64,000 nt of DNA from Hirsutella rhossiliensis (taxonomy: Eukaryota > Ascomycota > Sordariomycetes > Hypocreales > Ophiocordycipitaceae), in the NCBI RefSeq assembly GCF_020360975.1, contig NW_025408670.1, forward strand, positions 2,108,001 to 2,172,000, read 5' to 3'. Position 1 is the first letter of the stretch. The number at the start of each line of letters is the position of its first letter. The notes beneath the pieces are model-generated. The model was not told the DNA's origin and searched no databases. It worked only from the letters and a program-made list of their open reading frames with translations. Below, piece after piece: positions 1-10,539 of the stretch. Position numbers and translations under genes: made by a program.

Positions 1-1689
1 TAACGCCGATAACTGAAAAGGGGATAGTAGGAAAGAATACCTATAAGAAGCCTCTCCTAAGCCTAGGAAAATTTAATAGATAACGACGGTATTATACCTT
101 ATAAGTCTAATATATATAGGAAAAGTATAAGATTAATAAAGAATTCTTATTAAGCTTAAGGGAAATCCTTTACTTTATTTATAACTACCTAAACGCTAAG
201 CTATAATAAACGGTCGCTATATACTATAGAATAAGAGTAAAGAGGGGCTATAATTAAAAGGAATTCTTAAAGTACCTTAACTTAATTTACCTTAACGTAA
301 ATATCTAATTATACGCGGCGGCGGTAATTTAGATAATAAAATAAAAGGAGAGTTAGATATTTATAGCGTTCCTCTTAAAGTTTAAGTAAAGACTCTTTAA
401 GGCTAGAGGCGGGTCTTAGCTATATAATATTTAGATCGTCTTCCTAAAAGGGGCTCTAAGAACCTAGCTCTACGAGGCGTTAGCTATAGTCGACCTCCTT
501 ATATTAAGCTTCGCTACTTATATTAATTAAGTAGCGTAAATAGTAGCTAAGCTAAAGAGAGTTTAATAAATAAGATAAGCCCCTTTAAACTAAAGGAAAC
601 TAGCGGATATATACCTTTAAGAAAGGAAAAATAATAATAGGGATACCTTAATAATTAGTATTAACGCCTTAGATAAATAAAGGGAGGGGTAAAGTTAGCT
701 AGAGAATTAGACGTACTTTAACTATAGAGTTAAAGGATATATCGCGCTCTATTATAAAAAGAGGAGGTAAGAACCTTAAAGGGCGGGCGTAATAAAAGAA
801 AAGAAGGGCGCTAAGGATAATAATAACTTAAAAAAAGGAACTTTAGTATAAAGTTAGGCGCTAAGGGTAAAAGAGAAATAATAAGAAGCTTAAAAGTTAA
901 TAAAGGACTACCTTATACTAGGCCTAGTAATACTAAGGGTAAGTATTAATAAGAAGAAAGGACTTAATATACTTATAAATATTAGCTATAAATACTATAT
1001 TATAGTAAGCGAGAGGGTAGTAATAAAGTTATAAATACTTCTTCCTAATAAAAAGAAAAGATAACTAAGGCTATTTTTAAAAGATACTCTAGCCTTATAA
1101 ATAAAAGGAATTATAGTATTTAAGATATATATTAATAGCTATATAAAGTAGACCTTTATATATATAGTCCTTAGGCTAAGCTATAATATATTTCTAGGGA
1201 GGCTATAAATAAAGAAGAACTAAGTAATATATAATATAATAAGGGATTAAATTTAGTATAATAAGGCTAAGACCTAAATAAGCCTATAAGGATCGAAAGT
1301 AGTAAGGAAGGTAGAATAGATCTAAGGGGCAAAGATTATTAGCGCGGTAGTATTCGCGGTAGAATATTAAAGGGAGAGAGTAGTAAGGAATAATAAGGGA
1401 AGGCGAAGGATAGTCGATATTTAAGCGATTATAATAAAGAATATAAAGAGAGCGCTTTAGCTAAAGATAGTAGTAAACTTAGTAGACTATATCTTAAAGT
1501 AAGCGCTAGATATATACCTAGACCTCTTTATACTTAAAAAAGCTTTAAAGATACCCTTATATAAGCTAAAGGTAGACTATAAGATTAACTTAATACTAAA
1601 TAAAGATAAGGTAAAGCCTTTACTACTATAGGGACCCTTTTATAATATATTAAAAGAGGAACTCTTAGTACTAAGAAAGACCTTAAGTA

Positions 1690-4010
1690 AGCTAATAAAG
1701 GTAAACCTAATCTACTTAAGTAGCTCCTTAGCTACGGCCTTAATACTCTTTACTTAAAGGTTAAACGGTTACTTACGATTTTACTATAACTATTAAGCCT
1801 TAAATATAATTACGAAAAAGGATAGGTACGCGCTACCCTTAATTATAAAGATACTATAGATACTTATAAAGGTAAAGTAGTTTATAAAGCTTAACGTTAT
1901 AGTAGCGTTTTATAAGATCTAAATAATAAAGGGCTATAAGTTTAAGATAGCCTTTTAAATAAAGTTTAGATTATTTAAGTAGTAGGTATACCTATTTAGC
2001 TTAATAAGAACGCTAGCTACCTTTTAATAATATATTAATAAGGTACTAAGGGAATACTTATATAAGTTTATTATAGCGTATATAGATAACGTTTTAATTT
2101 ACTTATTAAGGTCTCTTTAAGACTACTAAGAGAAAGTAGTAAGGGTACTTTAAGAGCTATAAAAGGTAGGCTTAATACTAAACCTAAGAAAGTATAACTT
2201 TATAACGAAGGAGGTTAAGTACTTAGGCTTTATTAAATAGGTAAAGGGTAAGGTTTAATATAACTTAAAGAAGATCTAGGTAATATAGATATAGTAAGTA
2301 CCTTAGAATATAAATAGAGTTTAAAGCTTCCTTAGCTTCGTAAACTACTACTAGGCCTTTATACTACTTTATATAAAGGTATTAATATACTTAGACGGCC
2401 TTTATAAAAAGGGCGCGATCTTTAAGTAAATAGATAAGTACTAAGTAGTATTTAAGTTTATTTAAAATGCCTTTTATAACGCCTTAATACTATAACTTTA
2501 TAACTTTAAAAGAGAAATATACTTAAAGGTAAACTATTTTAAATATATAATAAGGGGGGCGCTAATATAAGTAGGGCTAGATAGTATATAATACTTAATA
2601 GGATTCTTTTTAAAGAGACTAAACTTAGTAAAGTATAACTACTTAATTTATAATAAAGAGATACTTATAATTATATAGTACTTAGACTTTTAAAAAGTAA
2701 AACTCTAAAATATACCTACCTTTATAGTATTAACTAACTATAATAACCTAAGGTACTTTATAATAAAGAAGAAGTTAAATAAGAGATAAAGCTAATAAGT
2801 AATAGAGCTTATATCTTATAACTTTATACTAAAGTTCTAGCTAAGGCGGCTAGCGGCGGTACTTAACGCGCTATCTTACTATAAATAAGATTAGCCGGCG
2901 GGCGAAATAAATAAAAGGGAGATAAGGTAGGTTATCTAAATAATTTTAAAGACTATATACCTATAAGGCCGCTTAGTCCTTACTAAGGGCTAATATACTA
3001 ACTTACTAAAACGCTTAACTTAAGATAAGGCAATAGTAGTAGCGCTATAAGTAAGTAAAGGAAGGGTAAGTATAGTAGTATATATTAGCGGAGTAAGGGG
3101 GCCTACTAAATAACTTAAGGAGGAGGCGAATAAGAGTACTAATTAACTAAAACTTAACTTAAACTTAAGCCGAAATATACCCTAAGAATAAGCTAACCTT
3201 ATATTAGTATTTAATAACTAAGAGCTATAAGAGAAGTAAATAAAGGCGCTAAGAAAAGATATAAAGTACTAAGCGGTATTTTAAGTAGTATATAAAAGGG
3301 AGAGATCGCTAATACTAAAATAGTAATAAAAGGTATAGCTAAGTAAATATATAATTAATATTAAGAGATAGTAATACTTTTAAGATAAGCTATAAGTACT
3401 AAGGAAGCTAAAATACTATAAAAGAGAGAGGGCTAAGGAATAAGATATACTTTAGGTATAAATAGCCTAGTAGATATATAACTTAATAGTAGTAAAATAC
3501 CTAAGGAGAGAAGGGACCTTAGTATACTAGCCTAAGAATTCTTTTAGCTTAGCTAGTTAGCGATAGTAAGGTAGCTTATCGCTAACTATAGACTATATAA
3601 AAAGGGGTATATATAAAGGTAGCTTTAAAAGGAACTCTTAAAGCTATTACTACTACTATCTTAACTATTTATATACCTATTAATAGACTTTATAGTTAAA
3701 CTACTACTAACTAAGATAAAAAGTATAAAGTACTTTTAAGTAATTATAGACTAGCTAATAAAGGTAATAACGCTTAAAGTAATACTAATAATAAAGGTAG
3801 TAGTATATATAATAAGGTTCCTTTAAGCTTACTTTTACTTCTATAAAATACTAAGGTTAATTATATTAAATAAAAGGACGAACTAAGTAAGAAGCTTTTA
3901 AAAGGAGTTTTATAAATAAATAAAAGTATAAAGGAAGTTAAGTTTAGTATACTACTTATAGATAGATAGGTCGACTAAGCGTATAAACTAAGAAGTATAA
4001 GTATACCTTT
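1690..4010 (+). pseudogene. Gypsy-0 pol remnant: reverse transcriptase, RNase H, integrase
   Basis: Decayed Gypsy polyprotein. The RT catalytic motif reads IAYIDNVLIY at about 2070-2100, where the family has Y(L/V)DD; the second Asp codon has become Asn by a G-to-A change. Upstream the frame reads ITKKDRYALPLI (about 1810-1850), the usual Gypsy palm segment. RNase H is shown by LIGFFLKRLNLVKYNY (about 2596-2643), matching the family's P-(I/V)-AF-SKRL-x-PAE-x-NY block. Integrase is shown by a core from about 3690 ending in a HPQTDGQTER-like block at about 3945-3985, read as SILLIDR followed by a stop. Stops at former Gln/Trp codons and missing ATGs exclude function. Confidence 0.75.
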
Positions 4011-4251
4011 AAGTATATATTTACTATAGCTAAGATAACTAAGGAGTATAGCTACTATATATATAAGCCGTATTAAATAACTATATAGCGTTAATAATAA
4101 GTATAAGCCCGTTCTTTATAATATATAGATATAATATTAAGCTAGTTTAAATAGTAATAATAAAAAGGCCGCTAGCGCTAAAAGTAAAAGGGGTAAGGAA
4201 GATTACTTTAAAGATAAAAGAAATAACTAACTTCTTATAAACTATTATTAT

Positions 4252-4854
4252 TATTAAAAGGTATAAGTAATAAGCGTAGAATCGGGTAATCGATAACGTA
4301 AGCGGAAAGATCGGTCGAAGGAGTATAGGGTAGGATTTCGTCCGGAATTTATAACGAGTATATAAGGGGCTAAATAATATATTAAAAGAATAGCGTTATA
4401 AAGGATACTTATTCTATCTACTACTCTTAGGGAAATCCTTTATCTTTTATAGACTATTGCTCGCCTACTAGTAGACTAATTAGTTAGCTTTCTAGTATAT
4501 TCTATAGTACTTAAAAAGCTTTATTTATAGTATATCTTCCTAACTTAATAAGTAGTCTATTCTTATATCGCGGATATCTTTAAAACCGCTAGGCTAAAAT
4601 AAGTAATAAGGTATCCGTTCTACTTATAATTAACTTATATATTTTAGTTATATTTTATTTTATTAGGATAGGCTTATCTTAACCCGCCTTTCTTAAAGGA
4701 AGGTATAGATATTTAGTAGAGGTCTTTATCTTTAAAGGTTATTCCCTTAGACTATATTATAGAGCTTCTTTTTACTAGCTTATTCTATAGAGCCTCCTTA
4801 TACTTATTAGTTCTTTATAATAGTAAAATAGGAATATAAGGGTATATTCTTATA
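4252..4854 (-). repeat. Solo LTR of the Copia-1 family, inserted in Gypsy-0
   Basis: It matches the LTRs of Copia-1 (28946-29641 and 35293-44615) and the solo LTRs at 15527 and 24311. It is bounded by 5-bp duplications ATTAT (4247-4251 and 4855-4859), although the site sits in an ATT-rich run. In the transcription direction it begins TATAAGAATATACCC and ends ACCTTTTAATA, the RIP forms of TG...CA. It is about 93 bp shorter than the other copies because a block around 4550 is missing, so this copy carries an internal deletion. A single LTR without internal region implies LTR-LTR recombination. Confidence 0.85.
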
Positions 4855-5164
4855 ATTATTATAGCGTAAGTAAGATAAAAAGAAATAGTAAATTAAAAGA
4901 GAGCCCTTATAAAAAAGTTTAAAGTAAGTAATAAGGTATAAGTAGATATAGCTAAATATATAACTAACTAGCTATATAAAAAGCTTAACTAGCTATACTA
5001 AAAGTATATTATAATAAAGGTAGTAAGCTTATATATAGTCGAGCTTAATATACTAAGGAGGGTATATAAAAGGCTTTATATAGAATTTCTTTACTAAGAG
5101 GTAAAGAACCTACTACCTAGATAAGTAGTTAATAATTATTAACCGCTATTAATAATTAAGGAGG

Positions 5165-5345
5165 ATAATAAGCCTAAGTATATCGTTAAAAAGATTTAGT
5201 AAGTATAGTAAAAGTAAAAAGAGAAAGGTAGATAGTAATAAGTACTTATAAAATAATAAGGGTATATAAACCTATTATAGTACTTACTAAATAACTTTTA
5301 AGATATAGAAGCTTTAAAGAGATTTAAGAGATAGTAAGGAAATAT
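5165..5345 (+). pseudogene. Gypsy-0 chromodomain (C-terminus of pol)
   Basis: The frame reads KPKYIVKKI at about 5172-5200, a stop-riddled stretch, then GI-TYYSTY (about 5250) and DIEALKRFKR (about 5300-5330). This follows the chromodomain pattern (Y-x-VEKI, WKGY, NTWEP, E-x-LKRF) once TAG/TAA are read as former Trp/Gln. In chromoviruses this domain follows integrase and is known to guide insertion to H3K9-methylated chromatin. It is separated from the integrase by the solo LTR at 4252-4854. It is followed by a very Lys-rich, purine-only tail (about 5345-5480). Confidence 0.65.
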
Positions 5346-5559
5346 AAAGGAGAATAATAAAAAAAGGGTAAGAGAAAAAGAATAAAAAGAAGGTAAAAGA
5401 TAAAAAAAGGGAAATAAAGGATAAAAAAAAAAGAAAGAGAAAGAGATAAGAGTTAAGGAACGCTTACTAAGAAATAAGAAAAAGATAAAGAAGAACTATA
5501 GTATTAAAGGGAAATAATAAAGGATAAATAAAAGATAAATATAAAATAAATAATAATAA

Positions 5560-6735
5560 AAGATATATAAAGATAAGGATAAAAGTAAGATATAATAAGA
5601 TAAGATATAAATATAGTAAAACGTATTAAGGATACTAACTTAATTTTAACTAACTATAAGCGCCCTTTAACTACCGCTTAATTATTTTAAGATATTAAGG
5701 TATATTTAAGCTTAGTATATAAATATAATAGTATAAGTAAGCTTAGTATACTAAAATAATAGTTAGAGATAAATAGTAAGATAAAGTTAAAAGGGAAATA
5801 AAGTATATATATAAAGGTCGCTTTAATAGTTATTAAACGTTCTTAAAAATATATAGTCTTAAAAGGTATTAGTAGTAGCGATTATATCTTTAATATACTA
5901 TTATTATAAGTAGTAAATAAGAAGGTAGTATAGTTTAGTATAAGTATAAGTAAAGTAGTTATAAGTATATAGTAACGCTTAGTTTTAATAAGTACTATAC
6001 TATATCTTAATATTTAGCGACGTTATTTAGCCTATATAAGTAAGATAAAGTAGCTACTATATAGTAATACTATAAGTCGCGCTATACTTATTAAGAGATA
6101 TAAGTAAACGTATTAACTAGCGTAAAGGTAGTAAAGTATAGTCGCTTAGTATATTAAGAGGTAAGGTACCGCTATATAGAATAAAATAGCTAGCGAGTAT
6201 ATAAAGGCCTATAGTAGTTATAATATAGCGTAGCGCGGCGATAAAAGCTAAGTAAAGTAAGGGCGCGCGTATAAAAAAAGTAAAGCTTAAAAGAAAAAAA
6301 AAGAAAGAGAGAAAGATAAAAGAAAAAGGGTATTTATATATAGTAAGGTATATATATAGTTAGTAAGGTATAAGGGTATATATATAAAAGAAAAAGGAAT
6401 AAAGTAAAATAAGTATATAAAAGGGTAGTATATAAAGGGATAGGGCGAGGATAAAGTAAAAAAAAGTAACCTTATACGCTTAGGAAAAAAGGGAAGGTAA
6501 TAATAAAAAGGTAATAAGAAAGAAATAAGAGTACTATTAATAAGAAAAGGAAAGCAAGGGTAGTATTATAGGCTATACTTATAGAGGGCTAAGGTTATAT
6601 TATAGCGAGCGTATTAAAGTTAAGCTAAAATAGACTTATATATAAGTAAAGCTTAACCTAAACTTAGGCTAAATAGTACTTAAATATAGGTTAAGCTAAG
6701 GACTAAGGAAGATAAATAACTAATATAACTAAGAT
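5560..6735. other. Unassigned, partly purine-rich RIPed stretch
   Basis: No gene recognised. Purine-only runs occur at about 5345-5470 (just before this stretch) and about 6265-6330, and short TATA/GTATA repeats at about 6330-6400. A + strand frame around 6070-6320 is poor in stops and ends in a Lys-rich tail, which may be the end of an unrecognised transposon protein. The 3' LTR expected for Gypsy-0 should lie here, but no second copy is available in the window to define it. Confidence 0.4.
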
Positions 6736-6739
6736 AGAG

Positions 6740-7900
6740 TTTTCTTCTTTTCTCCTTAGCTTTAAATAAATAATTATTCGGCCTTATATTATTATACTAA
6801 GTATATACTAGCCCTTTATATTAATAAAGCTAGTATTTATAAACGTTAATATACTTAAGGTTTATTTTAAGCTTTATACTTAATTTAGTTAAAAGCTTAA
6901 TAGTTTAAAGGTTATTATACTAACGCTTTATAGCCCTTTTAATACTTATACTAAGCTCTTTAATTAGCCGGCTAAATACTACTTATTCCTTAGCTATTTA
7001 TAAGAGTATTAATAATTTAGCTTTTATAAAGGATATTATTATAATAACTTACTTAATAGCTTTTTAGTTAATTAGCTTACTAAGAAATAAGAATATATAT
7101 CTTTATAAAGACTTTTTAGTCTTTAAGTTATTAGTATATAAAGAGTTAAATATATATACTAGCTACTTTATTTTATTTATTACTATAAAGTAAATATAAT
7201 AGTCTTTTATATAATAAAGGTAAGCTAAGTACTTATATACTTTATACTTATTATAGCCTAAGGTTATAATTATATTAAGCTAGCTTTCTAGCTATAAATA
7301 TAATATCTAGCTTAGTATAAATTACTAGATAAATAAGCGACTTAATTAAAAAGATATATTTATATATCTCTTTCTTTAAAGCTTACTTTTTATAAGGGAC
7401 GAGGTCTTTTATTATTAATAGGATCTTAAGCTTATTAAGGATATTATTATTAAGGATATAATATTTCTTTATTATCTTAAAAATATAATAAGCTTATAAT
7501 AGCTATAACTTCTTAAAAGCCTTATCCTTAATAATCTTAATACTAAGGAACTAATATAGCTCTCTTATATATATAACGGTATATTTCTTTATAATAACCT
7601 TATATAGCTCTTCTTAATCTTATTTCTGCCCTTTAAGATATATTATAATAATATTATCTATAAAGATAAAGATAATAATACCCTTATAGACTAATATATA
7701 AGCGTTTTTTACTAGCTACTAAGCTTTTAGTTTAGTAAAGAAATTAAATATCCTTTTAAACTATAGCTTTAAGGAGATATAAAGCTTATATAGTACTTTT
7801 AATAGCTTTAAGTATAGCTTAAGTATTAAGAATCTTAGTAAAAGCTAGTAATAAGCTTCTTAGTATAGGATTATATATAGAAATACTATAAACTATAGTA
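6740..7900 (-). pseudogene. Copia-4: remnant of Copia reverse transcriptase / RNase H
   Basis: Read on the - strand, about 7640-7735 gives AYILVYKGIIIFIFIDNIIII. This is the Copia RT block around the YVDD catalytic motif, with the second Asp changed to Asn. Just upstream (about 7770-7830) the frame LKLYLKLLKVLYKLYIS matches the family's LKKALYGL block. The sequence down to 6740 should contain the rest of RT and RNase H but is too decayed to place motifs. No LTRs were found. It ends abruptly at about 7905, where LINE-A begins. It is not the Copia-1, -2 or -3 sequence by eye. Confidence 0.5.
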
Positions 7901-7949
7901 ATAGTAGTAAAAAACTTCTTATAAAATTAATATTACTAAAATACTAACT

Positions 7950-8919
7950 AATACTAAGAATTAATTTAATAGTATTAATTACCCTTAGTAACGATACTAC
8001 GCTAAGGCTAAGGGGTATATAGATATAGTAGCGGCCCTCGATATGCTAAGCTTAATTAAAGCGCGTAGTATAAGAAGACGCTACTTAAATTTATATACCT
8101 TAATAAAGTAAGTTAATAAACCTAAAGTAATAATATAATACTTACTTAAGCGCTAAGTAACCTTATAGAAAAAGTAGTATATAATAAACTTATAGGCTTT
8201 ATCCTAAGTATATAGTTTAGTAAGGTATAGGTAGTAGTTAAATAGCTCTTTAAAGTAAAAAGTCGCGCTAGTAACGCGTTATTAATAGTACTTTATATAG
8301 ATAAGAGCTTTAAGATAATAATTAAGGAAGTAATTAAAAAGGTAGTTAAGAAAGAACTTTACTTAAGTATTACTTTAGGCCTAAGGGGCTTAAAGTAAAC
8401 CTAGGCCGTAATTATACCTAAGACTAAAAGACTAACTTAATATAAAGCTATAGTAAAGTAGGTCCTACTATACTATAAATATAAGATTATTATAGTCCTT
8501 ATTAAGGCACCGCTTAAAATCCTAAGCCGCGAACTAAAAGATATAGTAAAGGTAGTAAATATAGCCTTAAAAGCTACTTATATTATAATAGTAAGACGCC
8601 TTTAAAGCGGAGATATTATAGTTATATTTAATACCTTAGTAAGAGCTTATTAAAGGGACTAAGGCTAAGTTAATACTATATTTAAGCTAAAAAGTATAAT
8701 TACTTACTATATATATATAATAGCTACTAAGAACGTCCCTTTAAAGGTAGTAATAGTAAAAAGAAAGTAATTACTTAATAAGATTATAAAGGTAAATAAA
8801 GTTAAAGTCCTTTAAGCTTAAGTACTATACCTTTAATCTAAGATATTAATAGTAATAACTATACTTATTAAAGTTAATAGCTTAAAAGAAGCTAATAAGC
8901 TTTATAACCTAAGCTTAGT
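7950..8919 (+). pseudogene. LINE-A ORF1, 5' part (continues at 26112)
   Basis: Collinear with 8970-9960 of LINE-B, so it encodes the N-terminal part of the LINE ORF1 (gag-like RNA-binding) protein. The remainder with the zinc knuckle is at about 26112-26530; its CCHC at about 26169-26210 reads YYNYYKYSYIT followed by a stop at the former Gln. ORF1 of fungal LINEs coats element RNA. Stops occur throughout. CG sites present in LINE-B have become TA here; for example the CGGTGCTCCGCG block near 9320 reads ATAGTACTTTATA near 8286. The split is exactly at the LINE-B duplication. Confidence 0.65.
8904..8919. repeat. Target-site duplication of LINE-B (partner 26096-26111)
   Basis: ATAACCTAAGCTTAGT on the left and ATAACTTAAGCTTAGT on the right: 15 of 16 identical, the one difference being C to T. 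It brackets 8920-26095. Joining the two sides restores the ORF1 sequence seen uninterrupted in LINE-B at about 9943-9965. This proves a nested insertion and explains the apparent tandem repeat of ORF1. Confidence 0.85.
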
Positions 8920-8959
8920 AAAAGAATTCTCGTAAAACTAATATATACCTATAATAAGT

Positions 8960-10420
8960 ATATATTACGACTAAAATACTAACTAATACTAGAAATTAAT
9001 TTAATAGTATTAATTACCCTTAGTAACGATACTATACTAAGGCTAAGGGGTAGGTAGATATAGTAGCGGCCCTTAATATACTAGGCTTAATTAAAGCGTA
9101 TAGCGCGAAGAAACGCTACCTAAATTTATATACCTTAATAGGGTAAGTTAATAAACCTAAAGTAGCGATATAATACTAGCCTAGGCACCGAGCGACCTTA
9201 TAGAAAAAGTAGTATATAATAAACGTACGGGCTTTATCCTAAGCGTATAGTTTAGTAGGGTATAGGTAGTAGTTAAATAGCTCTTTAAGGTAAAGAGCCG
9301 CGCTAGTAGCGCGTTATTAGCGGTGCTCCGCGTAGATAAGAGCTTTAAGATAATAATCTAGGATACTATTAAGGAGGTAGTTAAGGAAGAACTCCCCTTA
9401 GGTATCGCTTTAGGCCTAGGGGGCCTTAAGTAAACCTAGGCCGTAGTTATAGCTAAAACTAAGGGACTAACTTAATATAAAGCTATAGTAAAATAGGTCT
9501 TACTATACTACGAATATAAGATTATAGTAGTCCTTATAAGGGGACCGCCTAAAATCCTAAGCCGCGAACTAAAGGATATAATAAAAGCGGTAAATATAGC
9601 CTTAAAAGCTATAAGCGCTATAGCGGTAAGGCGCTTTTAAAGTAAAGATATCGCGGTTATATTTAATACCGCGGCGAGAGCCTATTAAAGGGACTAAGGC
9701 TAGGTTAAGGCTATATTTAAACTAAAGGCTATAATTACTTACTACGCGTATATAGTAGTCGCTAAGAATATCCCCTTAAGGGTAGCGATAATAAATAAGG
9801 AGCGATTACTTTATAAGATTATAAAGGCGAATAAAGTTAAGGTCCTTTAAGCTTAGGCGCTACGCCCTTAATCTAAGATATTAATAGCGATAACTATACT
9901 TATTAAGGTTAGTAGCTTAAAGGAGGCTAATAAGCTCTATAACCTAAGCTTAGTCCTTAAAGTATAAATCTTCTTATATAAACCCTATAATAAGTTAGTT
10001 TAACTATAAAGGTACTATAACTATTATAAATATAGTTATATCGCTAGGCAATATATATTAATATAACTCTATAGCTAATATAGGAGTATAGTATATAATA
10101 AAGGCAAGGATAAATATAAGGCTAAGAAGGGCAAAATCCCTTATAACTATATCTTATATTAAGGGGACTACCTATTATAGACCTAGACTTACCCTATAGT
10201 AAATAAAGCCTAGGAAAAGGTAAGGGAAAACTACTTATAATAACCTTAACGGTTCGCGAATACCTAAATATACGCTAAGTAATAGGTGCTCCTTACCGTT
10301 AAAACCTAGGGCGCTCTTATATTAACCGCGGTCTAAAAGTAAGGACTAAGTAGACCGCGCTAAGATAAAAGGTCGAACTTAAAACACCCGCCGGCTAATA
10401 GGGCTAGGAAGGCCGAACTA
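8960..10420 (+). pseudogene. LINE-B ORF1: gag-like RNA-binding protein with CCHC knuckle
   Basis: Long stop-poor stretches (for example FKLKAIITYYAYIVVAKNIP at about 9718-9777) show a former coding frame. At 10013-10054 it reads YYNYYKYSYIARQY. With TGC/TGT to TAC/TAT and CAT to TAT changes this is a C-x2-C-x4-H-x4-C zinc knuckle, as in ORF1 proteins of Tad/I-type LINEs. A Lys-rich stretch, NKGKDKYKAKKGKI (about 10098-10139), follows. The role in the family is RNA binding of the transposition intermediate. Start and stop codons cannot be fixed because ATG is erased. A weak second Cys pair follows the knuckle. Confidence 0.7.
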
Positions 10421-10539
10421 AGTATAAATAATATTTATAGGTATAGTAAATAAAGAAGCGCTAGGAGATAAAGCGCCTCCCTTTTTATATAAACGACCCC
10501 TTTTACCTTAACCCTACCTATATATAACTAAAAGTACTA

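Larger units (their letters stand above)
1..5560 (+). mobile_element. Gypsy-0: decayed chromodomain Gypsy retrotransposon, 5' end outside window
   Basis: A RIP-destroyed Ty3/Gypsy element read left to right. In order I can recognise a likely gag region (about 150-950, weak), reverse transcriptase (about 1690-2260), RNase H (about 2430-2770), integrase (about 2990-4010) and, beyond an inserted solo LTR, a chromodomain (about 5165-5345). That order, with integrase after RNase H and a terminal chromodomain, defines a chromovirus. Its flanking LTRs were not identified: the 5' one would lie before base 1 and the 3' one would fall in the unassigned stretch after 5560. All frames are cut by TAA/TAG at former Gln and Trp codons. 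Confidence 0.75.

Noticed and set aside
7950..9960. Apparent ~1-kb tandem duplication of LINE ORF1
   Set aside because: It is the 5' part of LINE-A followed by the 5' part of the nested LINE-B; the rest of LINE-A resumes at 26112 behind a 16-bp duplication.
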